The notes: generated by a model from the sequence alone, not told the origin. A stretch of DNA of 64,000 nt from Campylobacter concisus (GCF_003049735.1 NZ_PIRM01000005.1:48271-112270), one strand, 5' to 3'; shown: positions 32,890 to 42,498, counted from the first letter of the stretch. Numbers and translations: made by a program.

Positions 32890-35310
32890 CTATTCCATTC
32901 TGCGAGGCTTGCCTAGTAAGAAACCTTGTGCGTAAGGTATTCCAAAATTTTTGATTTGATTTAAAATTTCTTCCGAACTTGCAAACTCGGCTACTATTTT
33001 GTAGCCTTGTTTTTTCGCAAAGCTTACGATGGTTTCTACTAGAACTCTAGCATTTTCATCAAATGGAAGCTTTTTGATTATCGAGCCGTCTATTTTTATG
33101 GTGTCTATATCAAGCTCCAAAATTCGGTAATAGTTTGAATATCCTGAGCCAAAGTCATCAATCGAAATTTTACATCCATAGCCTTTGACGCGTTTTATGA
33201 AAGAATTTACCGCAACATAGTCGCTAAGCTCTTCGCTCTCTAGCATTTCAAAACAAATTTTATTAGGATCTTTGCACTCGTTTAGCTTGCTCTCTATAAG
33301 CTCTCTCATACTAGCATCAGCAATATCGGTAATTGATAAATTTATCGAGAACATATAATCTGGATATCTCTTGGCAAGATCAAACGCAAGGCTTATCACT
33401 TTTTTGGTTATTTGTGGATATAGTTGCGTCTTCATGGCAATATCTAAAAATTCGCCCGGATAGTGTATCTTGCCATTTTGATCGATTATACGAACCAAAA
33501 CTTCATAATATTTTGCTTCGGTCTCATTTTCTTCTAAGTTAAAGATACCTTGTGCTTCTACTATGACTCTATCATTTTCTAACGCATCTTCGATTAGCTG
33601 AACTGCCAGCTGGTTTTTGTGATATTTCATCTCAATGGCGTCATTTTCTAGATAGTAGTAAATATTGCTACCATTTTCTATTGCGAGCTGATTTGCAAGG
33701 ACTGATTGCATTAGGCGGTTAGTTTGTGGGGTATCGTTTGGCAATGAAACACCAAATACCATCTTTATGCCTGGTAAATTTTCAAATTTTTCATCAATAG
33801 CGACATTTATTCTATTTGAACCAAAATATTCTCTAATATATTCAATATCTCTTACGATATTATCGCCTTCATACCATATATAAAATGCGTCATCTTGAAA
33901 TCTAAATAACTTTGCTTTTATCTCAGAAGTATCTATGCAAAGCTTTAGTGTATCAGCCGTTGCCTTTAGCATTGCATCGATAATCTTAGTTTGATAAAAG
34001 AATCTTAAAATTTTAAAATTCTTAATGCTTAAGCAAATGAGTACTCCATCTTTTTGCGCGTCTAAAATTTCAGTTAAAGCAAAGTAGTTGCCAAAGCCTG
34101 TTAGCTTATCGATTGAAGATTGTATTTTTATTTGTTCATTTTTTTGAGTCAGCTCGTTTAGTATCAGCGTCTCTTTAGTCCTATCAAGCTTTATGGCTAT
34201 ATAGCCCTCAAATTTATTTTTAAAGAAAAATGGCGAAAATTTTACCTTTTCATATAAAAAATCACCGCTTTTTGTTCTGCTTATAAGCTCATCGCTCTCC
34301 CAAGGTAGAGATTTTTGCAGAGCCTCTTTTATGGATTCATAAAAGCTTTGTGGGTGCATATATGATTTTAGTATTCTAGGATTTTTGCCAATTAATTCTT
34401 TTAGCTTGTAGCCAGTTTTTTCTTCAAAGGTTTTATTTACATATGAAATTCTATTGTATTTATCGCAATAGACAACAGAGCTATGATCGTTTTCAACCGT
34501 GGATCTTAAGAGTTTTATTTGCCTTAAACGCTCTGAGGCCATTTTAATTTGATATAGGCCAAATGCACAAAATATTATAAATGCAAGTAAGCAAATTGTT
34601 TGAGCTATTTTTGCGTTATTCACCTCATCAGAGTGAAATTCTAGGATTTTGTTTCTAAAATTTTCTATCAGATTATCAAGATGTAGCTCTTTTACACTAT
34701 TTGAGATTGTACGTAAAGTTTTTGTAGCTTGAGTTGCATAAAGTATCTTGTCTAATACATTTTGAGCTTTTTGGTTATCTTTATACTCGTTTTTATACAT
34801 TTTTATTTGCTTTGAAATATCATCTATTGCTTCAGGACTAAGCATCAAAGCACCTTTTATCGCATAAAATATAGGCTCAAGCTTATTTGGAAGTGCGAGA
34901 TTTTGTATTTCATATTGACTTATTTGGATATAAGAATCTATAGATGAGTTTACATAAGCTGATCTTTGTAAAAAAAATACTTTTTTACTAAATACATCTC
35001 TTATGTTTTGTAGATCTTTTGTTATTTCATTTTGATGAAATAACAACATCTCATCACTAAGCATTGATAGGTTGCTCAAATTTGTATCAAAAGAATTTAT
35101 GTCAGCATTGAGTTTGTCGTAGTTTGAGATATCATAAATATTATTTAAAGAAAAAGTTATCTCATTGTCTATAAATTTTAGATTTAAAATTCCATCATCA
35201 AATTTATGAGCTGCACCAATAGCTATATTTGCTTTATATATAAAAAATGCACTAATGAAAAATATAGCTGTTAAGACGCTAAGTATGGTTTTTATTCGTT
35301 TAGTACTCAT
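32890..35310 (-). CDS. PAS-GGDEF-EAL cyclic-di-GMP protein, GGDEF site degenerate
   Basis: 806 residues. A membrane segment at about 10-30, a periplasmic helical sensor region up to a second membrane segment near 240-258, a PAS domain (residues about 268-380, with ISYVNKTFEEKTGYKLKELIG), a GGDEF-like domain whose active motif is replaced by RFQDDAFYIW, then an EAL domain with YEVLVRI, INLSITDI, EMLESEE, IDDFGSGYSNY, IKIDGSII and QGFLLGKPR. The EAL residues needed for c-di-GMP hydrolysis look mostly present, so it is likely a phosphodiesterase whose GGDEF part may bind GTP only. Its start overlaps the cytochrome gene end by 11 bases. Confidence 0.9.
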   Translation of the reverse strand: MSTKRIKTILSVLTAIFFISAFFIYKANIAIGAAHKFDDGILNLKFIDNEITFSLNNIYDISNYDKLNADINSFDTNLSNLSMLSDEMLLFHQNEITKDLQNIRDVFSKKVFFLQRSAYVNSSIDSYIQISQYEIQNLALPNKLEPIFYAIKGALMLSPEAIDDISKQIKMYKNEYKDNQKAQNVLDKILYATQATKTLRTISNSVKELHLDNLIENFRNKILEFHSDEVNNAKIAQTICLLAFIIFCAFGLYQIKMASERLRQIKLLRSTVENDHSSVVYCDKYNRISYVNKTFEEKTGYKLKELIGKNPRILKSYMHPQSFYESIKEALQKSLPWESDELISRTKSGDFLYEKVKFSPFFFKNKFEGYIAIKLDRTKETLILNELTQKNEQIKIQSSIDKLTGFGNYFALTEILDAQKDGVLICLSIKNFKILRFFYQTKIIDAMLKATADTLKLCIDTSEIKAKLFRFQDDAFYIWYEGDNIVRDIEYIREYFGSNRINVAIDEKFENLPGIKMVFGVSLPNDTPQTNRLMQSVLANQLAIENGSNIYYYLENDAIEMKYHKNQLAVQLIEDALENDRVIVEAQGIFNLEENETEAKYYEVLVRIIDQNGKIHYPGEFLDIAMKTQLYPQITKKVISLAFDLAKRYPDYMFSINLSITDIADASMRELIESKLNECKDPNKICFEMLESEELSDYVAVNSFIKRVKGYGCKISIDDFGSGYSNYYRILELDIDTIKIDGSIIKKLPFDENARVLVETIVSFAKKQGYKIVAEFASSEEILNQIKNFGIPYAQGFLLGKPRRME

Positions 35311-36172
35311 TTAGTATCCTAGGCTTTTTACCATTTAATGTCAGAAAAAATGAGTATAAAGCATCAATTTCATCTTTGCTAAGAACGTATCCTAGCTGGT
35401 AGTTACCAATAAAGCTTATAGCCTCTTTTAGATCATTTATCTCTCCATGAGATAAATATGGAGCAGTTTTTGTAATATTTCTTAGTGATGGCACTCTTCT
35501 TAATCTTTTGCTTGTATCTAAGGCAGAAATTTTTTCTCGGCCAATATCTTGTGTCAAATTTCCTCCTAAATTTCTACCATTGTGACAAGCGGCACAGCCT
35601 ATATTATTAAATATCTCAAATCCTTTCTTTGCACTATCGTCTATGGCGTTGTTATCACCTGATATAAAACGATCAAATGGCGAATCAACACTTAAGACAG
35701 CCTTTTCAAACTCAGCTATTGCATCTGCAATATTATCAAAATTAATGCCGTCATTATAAATTTTTTTAAATAAAATTTTGTACTCAGAGATATTATTTAC
35801 AGAGTCCACTATCTTGTCGTTATCTGAGTTTAGTTCTATTCTAGAGGTTATGGACTCTTTTACTTGATCATTTAAATTGCTAATCTTTGCATCGCTATAA
35901 AATAGATAGTTTGCTGCAGCATTTAATATGGTTGGAGGATTTAAAGTGCCTTTTTCCATGCTATCTTGGTTGCTTCCACTTAAATTCCAATACAAGTTGT
36001 GACAAGTTTGACAAGAGTAGTTTTCATTTGGGCTTAGCCTTTTGTCAAAAAAGAGTTTTTTGCCAAGTAGAGCCTTTTCTTCATTATATTTTACTACCGT
36101 AAGAGGTTTGTAGGATTCATATTTACAAAATGAAATCGTGATGATAAATAGACAAAGTATAACGCCCTTCAT
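35300..36172 (-). CDS. Dihaem cytochrome c peroxidase-like protein
   Basis: 290 residues with a signal peptide (KGVILCLFIITISFC) and two CxxCH haem sites, SCQTCHN near residue 55 and GCAACHNG near residue 195. The order KKLFFDKRLSPNENYSC...H and later APYLSHGEINDLKEAI is that of the CcpA/MauG family. The protein is somewhat short and may act as a periplasmic peroxidase or electron-transfer protein. It is co-transcribed with the downstream PAS-GGDEF-EAL gene (11-base overlap), an unusual pairing. Confidence 0.85.
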   Translation of the reverse strand: MKGVILCLFIITISFCKYESYKPLTVVKYNEEKALLGKKLFFDKRLSPNENYSCQTCHNLYWNLSGSNQDSMEKGTLNPPTILNAAANYLFYSDAKISNLNDQVKESITSRIELNSDNDKIVDSVNNISEYKILFKKIYNDGINFDNIADAIAEFEKAVLSVDSPFDRFISGDNNAIDDSAKKGFEIFNNIGCAACHNGRNLGGNLTQDIGREKISALDTSKRLRRVPSLRNITKTAPYLSHGEINDLKEAISFIGNYQLGYVLSKDEIDALYSFFLTLNGKKPRILNEY

Positions 36173-36313
36173 AACGCCCCTAAATTTTAATTTTCTTTTT
36201 TATATCGGCAAATTTTTGATTTTTTATATAGTACATTATTTTATTGTTTTTTTGAAATTTATGATACAATTCGCTCGATTTAGAAAATATTTATATTTCA
36301 GGGAGGAGAAGTC
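36173..36313 (+). promoter_or_regulatory. Promoter region of the prepilin-like gene
   Basis: An AT-rich divergent region. TATGATACAATTCG near 36261 is a good -10 candidate for the plus-strand gene, and GGGAGGAG precedes its ATG at an optimal distance, indicating strong translation. Confidence 0.45.
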
Positions 36314-36760
36314 ATGAAAAAAGGCTTTACGATGATTGAGTTGATCTTCGTGATCGTTATATTGGGTATATTAGCCGCGGTTGCTATACCAAAACTAGCT
36401 GCAACAAGGGATGATGCAGAGATAGCAAAAACTGCTACAAATATACAAACACTTATTGCTGATTTGGGTTCTTACTACACTTCACAAGGCGAATTTGCTA
36501 GTAATTCGGATATTAAAGAAGCTGTCAAAAAAATGTCAAATGTAAAAATACCAGTAAAAGCAAAAAATGATGAGTGTTTAGAGGTACGTCCTGGAAATAA
36601 TACTAGTGGTGAAATAGGCATTACTATAAAAACAGGTGGTCTTTGTGAACAAGTTTGGGGATTGCCAGGACTAGTAGATGTTAAAGCTCTAATCGAAAGT
36701 AGCGACAATAAGACAGCTAATACGCTTAAATTTGGCGGCATGGGCATAAAATATAAATAA
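36314..36760 (+). CDS. Type II secretion/type IV pilin-like prepilin
   Basis: 148 residues with a class III prepilin leader: MKKG/FTMIELIFVIVILGIL, with Glu at +5 after the processing site, and the pseudopilin helix up to AAVAIPKLAATRDDAE. The rest is a small globular domain with two Cys residues (NDECLEVRPG and GGLCEQVWG), which may form a disulphide loop. No other pilus gene is nearby, so it could be a transformation pseudopilin or an orphan. Preceded by a strong ribosome site and followed by a terminator. Confidence 0.88.
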   Translation: MKKGFTMIELIFVIVILGILAAVAIPKLAATRDDAEIAKTATNIQTLIADLGSYYTSQGEFASNSDIKEAVKKMSNVKIPVKAKNDECLEVRPGNNTSGEIGITIKTGGLCEQVWGLPGLVDVKALIESSDNKTANTLKFGGMGIKYK

Positions 36761-36767
36761 AATTTTT

Positions 36768-36791
36768 AGCAAGGTTTTTCCTTGCTTTTTA
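36768..36791 (+). terminator. Terminator of the prepilin-like gene
   Basis: AGCAAGG (36768-36774) pairs with CCTTGCT (36780-36786) around a TTTTT loop and runs into TTTTT. A typical rho-independent terminator. Confidence 0.8.
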
Positions 36792-37007
36792 TGATATTTG
36801 GCTTACTAAATTTTTAATATAACAAAGACTGATAGAAATACAAATTTTTACACAAATAATTTATATACATAAAAATAAGCTTTCTAAGATTTAATGCGTT
36901 GCCAAAAAGTATCAATCCTAACTATACTAATAGGCAATGGCTTTTTATTAAATTTAATTGATTTTGTCCTTTACAAATTTTAAAGATAAAAAACGTAAAA
37001 TCAAACC

Positions 37008-38339
37008 ATGGATTTACTAAAAGACCCGCTAAATAAGCTCATCATCTCGCTCTCACTTCCAGCTGGCACCGCAATGATGTTTAATACTCTTTATAACGTT
37101 ACTGGCACATTTTTTGCAGCAAAAATTTCTACTCTTGCCGTAGCTGGTATGGCTATGAGCTTTTTGCTTTATCTAAGTATCGTAGGCATTGGGCTTGGTT
37201 TTGGCTCAGCACTAACTGCGCTAATAGGCAATAGCCTTGGAGCAGGAAAGATAAAAATGGCCAAATTTTATGCGGCAAATGGAATTATCTTTGTGCTAGT
37301 ATTTGCTATTTTTATGGGGTTTTGTGGCTATTTTTTAGCACCAAACTTGCTCACTCTTTTAGGAGCTAATCATCACTATTTAAAAGAGGCGCTTGATTAT
37401 GCGGGTGTTATCTTTCTTGCTGCACCATTTTTCTTGATTATCAAATCTCTAAACGGCGTACTCGTGGCACTTGGAGATACAAAAAGTTACCGCGATTGGC
37501 TATTTTATGGCCTTTTTATCAACGCATTTTTTTGCTACTTTTTTGCATTCATTTTGGGTTTTGGCGTAAAAGGACTTGCTCTAGCAACGGCTAGTGTTCA
37601 GCTTTTGGGCATGATCTACCTTTTTGCAAAAGTTAAAAAAGCTAAGATGATCGAGCCAAGAAATTTAAGCTATTTTGTGCCAAATTTTAGCATTTGGGCA
37701 AAGATTACAAAACAAGCTCTACCAGCTTGCTTGAACTATCTATCGATGTCGCTTGGCTCACTTGTACTTTTAAAATTTATAAGCTACTATGGCGTAAATG
37801 CCGTAGCAGGATATGGTATAGCTTTAAGGATAGAGCAAATTTTGGTATTGCCGACCATTGGTATGGCTGCAGCAGTTTTAAGTATCGTTTCAAGAAACTA
37901 TGGCGCTAAAAATTTTAAAAGAGCTAAACAATGCTATAAAATTTCGCTTCTTTTTTTACTTATTTATTGTGCATTTGCTTGCGTTTTTATTAGATTTTTT
38001 AGTGAAGATATGATAAGAATTTTTGATGATACGCCGGCAGTTTTGGAGATAGCAGGGCTTTATCTTGGTATAAATTCTCTTGCTTACGTAGCTTATGGCA
38101 CGATAAATGTCTCAGGCAGCACTCTTCAGGCCGTAAAACGCCCAGTGGCCATCTTTTTGCTAAATGGATTTAGGCAATTTGTGCTTCAAGGATCACTTTT
38201 TTACGTGGTAGTCTTCTATTTTGGTCTTGAGATAAAATTTATATGGCTGGCCCTATTTTTTAGCGTCTATCTCACAGCCATTTGTTTCGTCTTTTGGACG
38301 CTTTATCAGTTAAGAATGGCTACTGACGTAAGCTTTTAA
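37008..38339 (+). CDS. MATE family efflux transporter
   Basis: 443 residues with 12 predicted membrane segments in two similar halves (DPLNKLIISLSLPAGTAMMFNTLYN at the front, ITKQALPACLNYLSMSLGSLVLL at the start of the second half). The MATE/NorM family exports drugs and cationic compounds with Na+ or H+. It ends 20 bases inside the convergent znuB gene. The substrate is unknown. Confidence 0.9.
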   Translation: MDLLKDPLNKLIISLSLPAGTAMMFNTLYNVTGTFFAAKISTLAVAGMAMSFLLYLSIVGIGLGFGSALTALIGNSLGAGKIKMAKFYAANGIIFVLVFAIFMGFCGYFLAPNLLTLLGANHHYLKEALDYAGVIFLAAPFFLIIKSLNGVLVALGDTKSYRDWLFYGLFINAFFCYFFAFILGFGVKGLALATASVQLLGMIYLFAKVKKAKMIEPRNLSYFVPNFSIWAKITKQALPACLNYLSMSLGSLVLLKFISYYGVNAVAGYGIALRIEQILVLPTIGMAAAVLSIVSRNYGAKNFKRAKQCYKISLLFLLIYCAFACVFIRFFSEDMIRIFDDTPAVLEIAGLYLGINSLAYVAYGTINVSGSTLQAVKRPVAIFLLNGFRQFVLQGSLFYVVVFYFGLEIKFIWLALFFSVYLTAICFVFWTLYQLRMATDVSF

Positions 38340-39126
38340 ATTTAAAACAAAATGCAAAAAAGCAAAGTGAAGCAACTAAGATTATGCTAGCTCCGCCTGT
38401 TAGGTTAAAATAAAAGCTAATAAATAGACCGCTAAAACAAAAAACGACTGAAAAGATAGTAGAGATTAGCATCATCAGCCCAAGTCTTTTGGCAAAAATT
38501 TGTGCTAAATATGGCGGTATAGTAAGAAGGGCGATGACTAGAATCAGCCCAACAACACGAATCGTAGCCACCACACAAAGTGCCATCATGCACACTAATA
38601 AATAGTGAAAAAATGTTGTATTTACACCGCGCAACTTTGCAAACTCTGCATCAAAGCTAATAGCTACAAATTGACGGTAAAAAAGGGCAATGAGTGCTAA
38701 AAATAAGATATCTAAAATACTCATAAATGTTATATCTTGCCCACTCACTGCTAAGATAGAGCCAAAAAGATAGCTCATAAGATCGGCATTGTATCCTGGA
38801 GTTAAATCGATAAAAATGATACCAATAGCCATGCCAAATGCCCAAATAGCACCGATAACTGAGTCGATGTTGGTTTTATCTTTTAGCGTGATAGTTGCGA
38901 TTATAAGGGCTAAAAAGAGTGAGAATATGCTAGCTCCAAGAAGTGGTTCGAGCGAGAAGAAAAAGGCAAGTCCTATGCCGCCATATGCTCCGTGCGCGAT
39001 ACCGCCAGCGATAAAAGTCATTTTATTTATAACAACGAGCGAGCCTATGAGCCCACAAATGATACTAACTAAAATGCCAGCAATAAAGGCGTTTTGCATA
39101 AAATTTAACTCTAAAATTTCACTCAT
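38320..39126 (-). CDS. znuB: Zinc ABC transporter permease
   Basis: 268 residues, about eight membrane segments, ABC-3 family: NAFIAGILVSIICGLIGSLVVI, IAHGAYGGIGLAFF (the conserved isH...G-like stretch) and VVATIRVVGLILVIALLTIPP. It forms the membrane channel of the zinc importer. It lies two bases after znuC and is the last gene of the four-gene zinc operon. Confidence 0.92.
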   Translation of the reverse strand: MSEILELNFMQNAFIAGILVSIICGLIGSLVVINKMTFIAGGIAHGAYGGIGLAFFFSLEPLLGASIFSLFLALIIATITLKDKTNIDSVIGAIWAFGMAIGIIFIDLTPGYNADLMSYLFGSILAVSGQDITFMSILDILFLALIALFYRQFVAISFDAEFAKLRGVNTTFFHYLLVCMMALCVVATIRVVGLILVIALLTIPPYLAQIFAKRLGLMMLISTIFSVVFCFSGLFISFYFNLTGGASIILVASLCFFAFCFKFKSLRQ

Positions 39127-39127
39127 T

Positions 39128-39913
39128 TTATCTCTTTAGCTTAAAAACATTACTTTTGATTTTGCACTCACATTCGCCAAGTGCGATCTCGACATCGCAA
39201 AAATGGCTATGAGATTTTGCTAAATGCTCTATAAATTCTCTTTTTGCAGTATCTTCATGAGTTTTATGGATATGTAAATTTTTACTCACGTAGGCGATTT
39301 TTGTAGCATAATTTAGCACGATATTTAGATCGTGACTTACCAAAACTACACCAACACCACTTGCATTTATATTTTTTAAAATTTCATAAATTTCAGCCTG
39401 ACCCTTTGTATCGATACTGGCTGTTGGCTCGTCTAAAACGAGGACCTTTGCATTTGCACAAAGCGCTCTTGCGATATATACACGCTGTCTTTGGCCACCG
39501 CTTAGCTCACCAATTCTAGCGCTTGCAAATTCTTTCATGCCAACTTTCTCAAGGGCAGCAAGAGCCATTTGCTTCTCATCTCGCGAGTAAAAACCAAAAA
39601 TTTTTTTATCTATTAGCCCCATTAAAACTACTTCTAAAACCATCATTGGAAAGCTTTGATTTGAGAGAAAATTTTGAGGCACATAACCTATAAATTTACT
39701 GACTTCGCTTGGCTCTTTTCCAAAGAGTTTTATCTCGCCACTTTGAGGCTTAAGTAGTCCTAAAATAAGCTTTAAAAGTGTGCTTTTGCCACCACCATTT
39801 GGACCGATGATGGCTAAAAACTCATCGCTACTATAATCTAAATTGATACCTTCTAAAACCACTTGCTTATCGTAGCTAAAGTTTAAATTTTTAATTTTTA
39901 TAATTTCTTTCAA
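39128..39913 (-). CDS. znuC: Zinc ABC transporter ATP-binding protein
   Basis: 261 residues from the TTG at 39913. This codon overlaps the NicO-like gene's stop (TTGA), the same coupling as thrS-infC; the frame extends 17 codons farther upstream, but that part lies inside the preceding gene. Walker A is GPNGGGKST, Q-loop VPQNF, signature LSGGQRQR, Walker B VLVLDEPTAS, switch His in SHDLN. The C-terminus has His/Cys-rich stretches (HIHKTHEDT, HSHFCDVEIALGECECK) that may bind zinc. Powers the ZnuAB importer. Confidence 0.92.
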   Translation of the reverse strand: MKEIIKIKNLNFSYDKQVVLEGINLDYSSDEFLAIIGPNGGGKSTLLKLILGLLKPQSGEIKLFGKEPSEVSKFIGYVPQNFLSNQSFPMMVLEVVLMGLIDKKIFGFYSRDEKQMALAALEKVGMKEFASARIGELSGGQRQRVYIARALCANAKVLVLDEPTASIDTKGQAEIYEILKNINASGVGVVLVSHDLNIVLNYATKIAYVSKNLHIHKTHEDTAKREFIEHLAKSHSHFCDVEIALGECECKIKSNVFKLKR

Positions 39914-41415
39914 AACAGACTCTTTTGTGTAAATGTCGTAGTAAAAATAAAAAGTCCAAGCCAAAGCATAACGCTAAGAGCCATAAATTCGGCATAGATT
40001 TTAAACTTTTTTAGCTTAATATTTGTGCTCTCGTTTATCTTGGCCCCAAAAATAGCCGCTAAAAATATCACTGCGCTCATGCCAAGCGCCATAAATACGC
40101 CACTTATAACGCCTGCAAAGTAGCTACCTAGCTCATTTGCCAGTACAAAGACAAGTATTGTGCCAGGACAAGGAATAAGTGCCGCAGCAGCTGCTACTAG
40201 CCATTCTTCTTTGCTTTTTGGTTTTTTTGTAGTACAGATATTACAGCCACAGTCGCTAGTAAATTTTGTATTTTTACTCAAATTTTGGCTTAAACTTGAG
40301 CTAAAAATATAAAATTTATTTAACTCTTTTTTGCTTGAAAGATAAATTTTGACCTTTTTATAAAGCATAAAAATCGCTACAAAAAAGATAATAATGCCAG
40401 AAAATGCTGTCATAACGCTTGCTGTATCTTTTGTTAGATCGCTACTAATCTCACGCAATATCATAAAACTAGCAAGCACAAAGATAAAAGCACCCACAAC
40501 ATGTAAAAATCCGATCTTTAAAGAGAAGAAAAAGGCTTTGGCGTAGCTTCCACCAGTTGCGGCAAAATAGGAGCTTGTAAGCACCTTGCCATGTCCCGCA
40601 GATGCAGCGTGCAAAAAGCCATAACCAAATGATATGAGCGCTAAAAATAGCAGAGTTAGCGGACTTTTTTGATCAAAATTTCTTAGAATTTGCTTTAATC
40701 TATCAAGCATATTTAGACTTGTTTTAGAAACAAGATCAAACTTAGCCTCATCGATTTTATCGATCTGGCTTAAATTTTCATCTTCAAAATTTACTGAGTT
40801 TGGCTCTTTTAGAAGCTCTTTTAATGCAGGCTTTTCATTATGAGCTTTGGCTGCAGTCTTACTTGAAAATGTAAAAAATATTAAATTTGCATTTGGATTT
40901 GGTATCGTCCAAAACTGATCTGATACCAAAAATGCGTTGTTTTGTGTAAATTTAAAATTAAAATATCCCTCTTTATCGTCCATTTCAACAGACACCACAA
41001 AGCCATCTTTGATAAGCAAATTTGTCTTAAAACTAACGTCAAATTTTAATCTACCCTCATCAAAATAGAGTTTATACTTTTTTAAATTTAGCTCAAGCTT
41101 TGTAGCATTTTCATCTTTGTAAAAGTACTCAATGTTTGTTAAATAGTGCCTTGGCACAAGATAATCAAGTAAATTTAAGCGGATCTTTTTGATCTCGCTT
41201 TCATCTATCTTTTCATCCTGATTTAGGTCAAAATTTTGCCTCATGAGCTCTGAGAAATTTTGTGAAAATGTCCATGAAAAAGCAATTGTAGTGATATTGT
41301 TTTCGTTTGAGTCAAATTTTACGCTCACGTGAGCGGTCGGGCTATAAAGCGAGCAAAGAGCACACCCGAAGGCATTTATAGCAAATAAGCAAATGACAAT
41401 CAGGCGTGCTAACAT
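39910..41415 (-). CDS. DUF1007-NicO fusion: nickel/cobalt-type transporter with exported N-domain
   Basis: 501 residues. A signal peptide (LIVICLFAINAFGCALC) is followed by a DUF1007-like beta domain (HVSVKFDSNENNITTIAFSWTF) that contains an EF-hand-like loop DLNQDEKIDESEI near 63-75. From about residue 245 a NicO/RcnA-type transporter with six to seven membrane segments follows (ALISFGYGFLHAASAGHGKVL with the conserved H-A-x(3)-GHGK, then LIPCPGTILVF). A Cys-rich cytoplasmic loop DCGCNICTTKK may bind metal. Placed between znuA and znuC it may export or import Zn, Ni or Co; its place in a zinc operon favours Zn handling. Confidence 0.85.
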   Translation of the reverse strand: MLARLIVICLFAINAFGCALCSLYSPTAHVSVKFDSNENNITTIAFSWTFSQNFSELMRQNFDLNQDEKIDESEIKKIRLNLLDYLVPRHYLTNIEYFYKDENATKLELNLKKYKLYFDEGRLKFDVSFKTNLLIKDGFVVSVEMDDKEGYFNFKFTQNNAFLVSDQFWTIPNPNANLIFFTFSSKTAAKAHNEKPALKELLKEPNSVNFEDENLSQIDKIDEAKFDLVSKTSLNMLDRLKQILRNFDQKSPLTLLFLALISFGYGFLHAASAGHGKVLTSSYFAATGGSYAKAFFFSLKIGFLHVVGAFIFVLASFMILREISSDLTKDTASVMTAFSGIIIFFVAIFMLYKKVKIYLSSKKELNKFYIFSSSLSQNLSKNTKFTSDCGCNICTTKKPKSKEEWLVAAAAALIPCPGTILVFVLANELGSYFAGVISGVFMALGMSAVIFLAAIFGAKINESTNIKLKKFKIYAEFMALSVMLWLGLFIFTTTFTQKSLF

Positions 41416-41418
41416 TTT

Positions 41419-42354
41419 TTATAGACTCTTAGCAAAAATTTCTGCTGTTTTTTTCATCTCATCTAGCCAATTTTCTGGGAGCTGATCAATGCTTATGACC
41501 TTTGAGCCAGTCTCTTTTGCTACTAAATTTGCAGCCTTTGTTGGAAACTGCGGAGCCACGAAAATGACCTTTACACCGTGCTCTTTAGCTTCTTCTATGA
41601 GCTCTTTTAGCTCAGCTGGCTTTGGCTCTTTGCCCTCTATCTCGATAGCGATTTGCTCTAAATTATAACGTTTTGCAAAATATCCCCAAGATGGGTGATA
41701 TACGATAAATTCGCGAGTTTTAACATCTTTTAGAGTATTTTTGATAAAGCTATCAAGCTCGTCAAGATTAGCTTTAAATTTAGCTAAATTTTCCTCATAG
41801 AGCTTTGCATTTTGCGGGAATTTCTCTATTAATGCCTTAGCAATATTATCAGCTTGGGTTTTTACTAAAACTGGATCAAGCCAAATGTGCGGATCAAGGC
41901 CATCATGATGGTGATGATGCTCGCCAGCTTCGTGGTCATGGTCATGGTGCTCGTGATGCTCATGTTTATGCTCACCCTCATGCTTGTGCTCGTGATGTTC
42001 ATGGTGTTCATGATGCTCGTGTTCATCACTCATAGCGATCTTTTCGATGCCTTCTTGTGTTTTTACAATGTGTAAATTTTTAAAAGATTTTGAAAAACGC
42101 TCTAGCCAAGTATCTTCAAACTCAATGCCAATAGCAAAGTAAAGCTCACTCTTTTCAAGCTCCTTCATCTGTTTTGGCTTTGGCTCATAAGTGTGCGGAT
42201 CAGCACCTTTGCCAACCATTGTATTTACGCTTAGTGTATCACCAGCGATTTGCTCAACAAAAAATTTTGTAGGCAATATACTAGTCGTAACAACTGGCTT
42301 TGCAAAAAGTGACAAAGCGCAAACTGCTAAAAAAACAAAAATCTTTCTCACCAT
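41419..42354 (-). CDS. znuA: Zinc ABC transporter substrate-binding protein
   Basis: 311 residues from the ATG at 42354, which follows GGAGAG; the frame runs 42 codons farther upstream through the operator and overlaps the regulator's leader, so that longer form is unlikely. Signal peptide KIFVFLAVCALSLFA, cluster 9 fold with the zinc His in DPHTYEP, a very His-rich loop (about 30 His/Glu/Lys/Asp residues near 120-165, HEHHEHHEH and EHHHHHDG), DPHIWLDP and FIVYHPSWGYFA. It captures zinc in the periplasm. First gene of the operon, four genes in tight order. Confidence 0.95.
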   Translation of the reverse strand: MVRKIFVFLAVCALSLFAKPVVTTSILPTKFFVEQIAGDTLSVNTMVGKGADPHTYEPKPKQMKELEKSELYFAIGIEFEDTWLERFSKSFKNLHIVKTQEGIEKIAMSDEHEHHEHHEHHEHKHEGEHKHEHHEHHDHDHEAGEHHHHHDGLDPHIWLDPVLVKTQADNIAKALIEKFPQNAKLYEENLAKFKANLDELDSFIKNTLKDVKTREFIVYHPSWGYFAKRYNLEQIAIEIEGKEPKPAELKELIEEAKEHGVKVIFVAPQFPTKAANLVAKETGSKVISIDQLPENWLDEMKKTAEIFAKSL

Positions 42355-42394
42355 CTCTCCTTTGTTTGAAAAAATATTGCGGAAGTTTAGCAGA

Positions 42395-42411
42395 TTGCAA
42401 CTTGGTTGCAA
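42395..42411. promoter_or_regulatory. Perfect 7-3-7 palindrome, candidate Zur operator
   Basis: TTGCAAC (42395-42401), spacer TTG, GTTGCAA (42405-42411): a perfect inverted repeat in the gap between znuA and the divergently transcribed Zur-like gene. Position and symmetry suit a dimer operator controlling both directions. The repeat is seen directly; Zur binding is inference. Confidence 0.65.
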
Positions 42412-42498
42412 CTTAAAGAACGAAAGCCTAAATATAGTGCTTTTTAAATGAAATTTAAAACTTTTAGCGTTAATATACAAAAAATAAAAAGGGCAAGG

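Noticed and set aside
41900..42030. CRISPR-like short repeats
   Set aside because: The repeated CATGGT/GATGCT units encode the His/Glu loop of ZnuA and have no spacers. No CRISPR array was found in the window.
41887..42075. Met/Val-rich frame opposite znuA
   Set aside because: It is the antisense image of the His-rich zinc-binding loop of ZnuA.
42355..42480. N-terminal extensions of ZnuA and the Zur-like protein
   Set aside because: Longer frames run through the operator from both sides, but ribosome sites (GGAG and AAGG) and the ZnuA signal peptide set the starts at 42354 and 42499.
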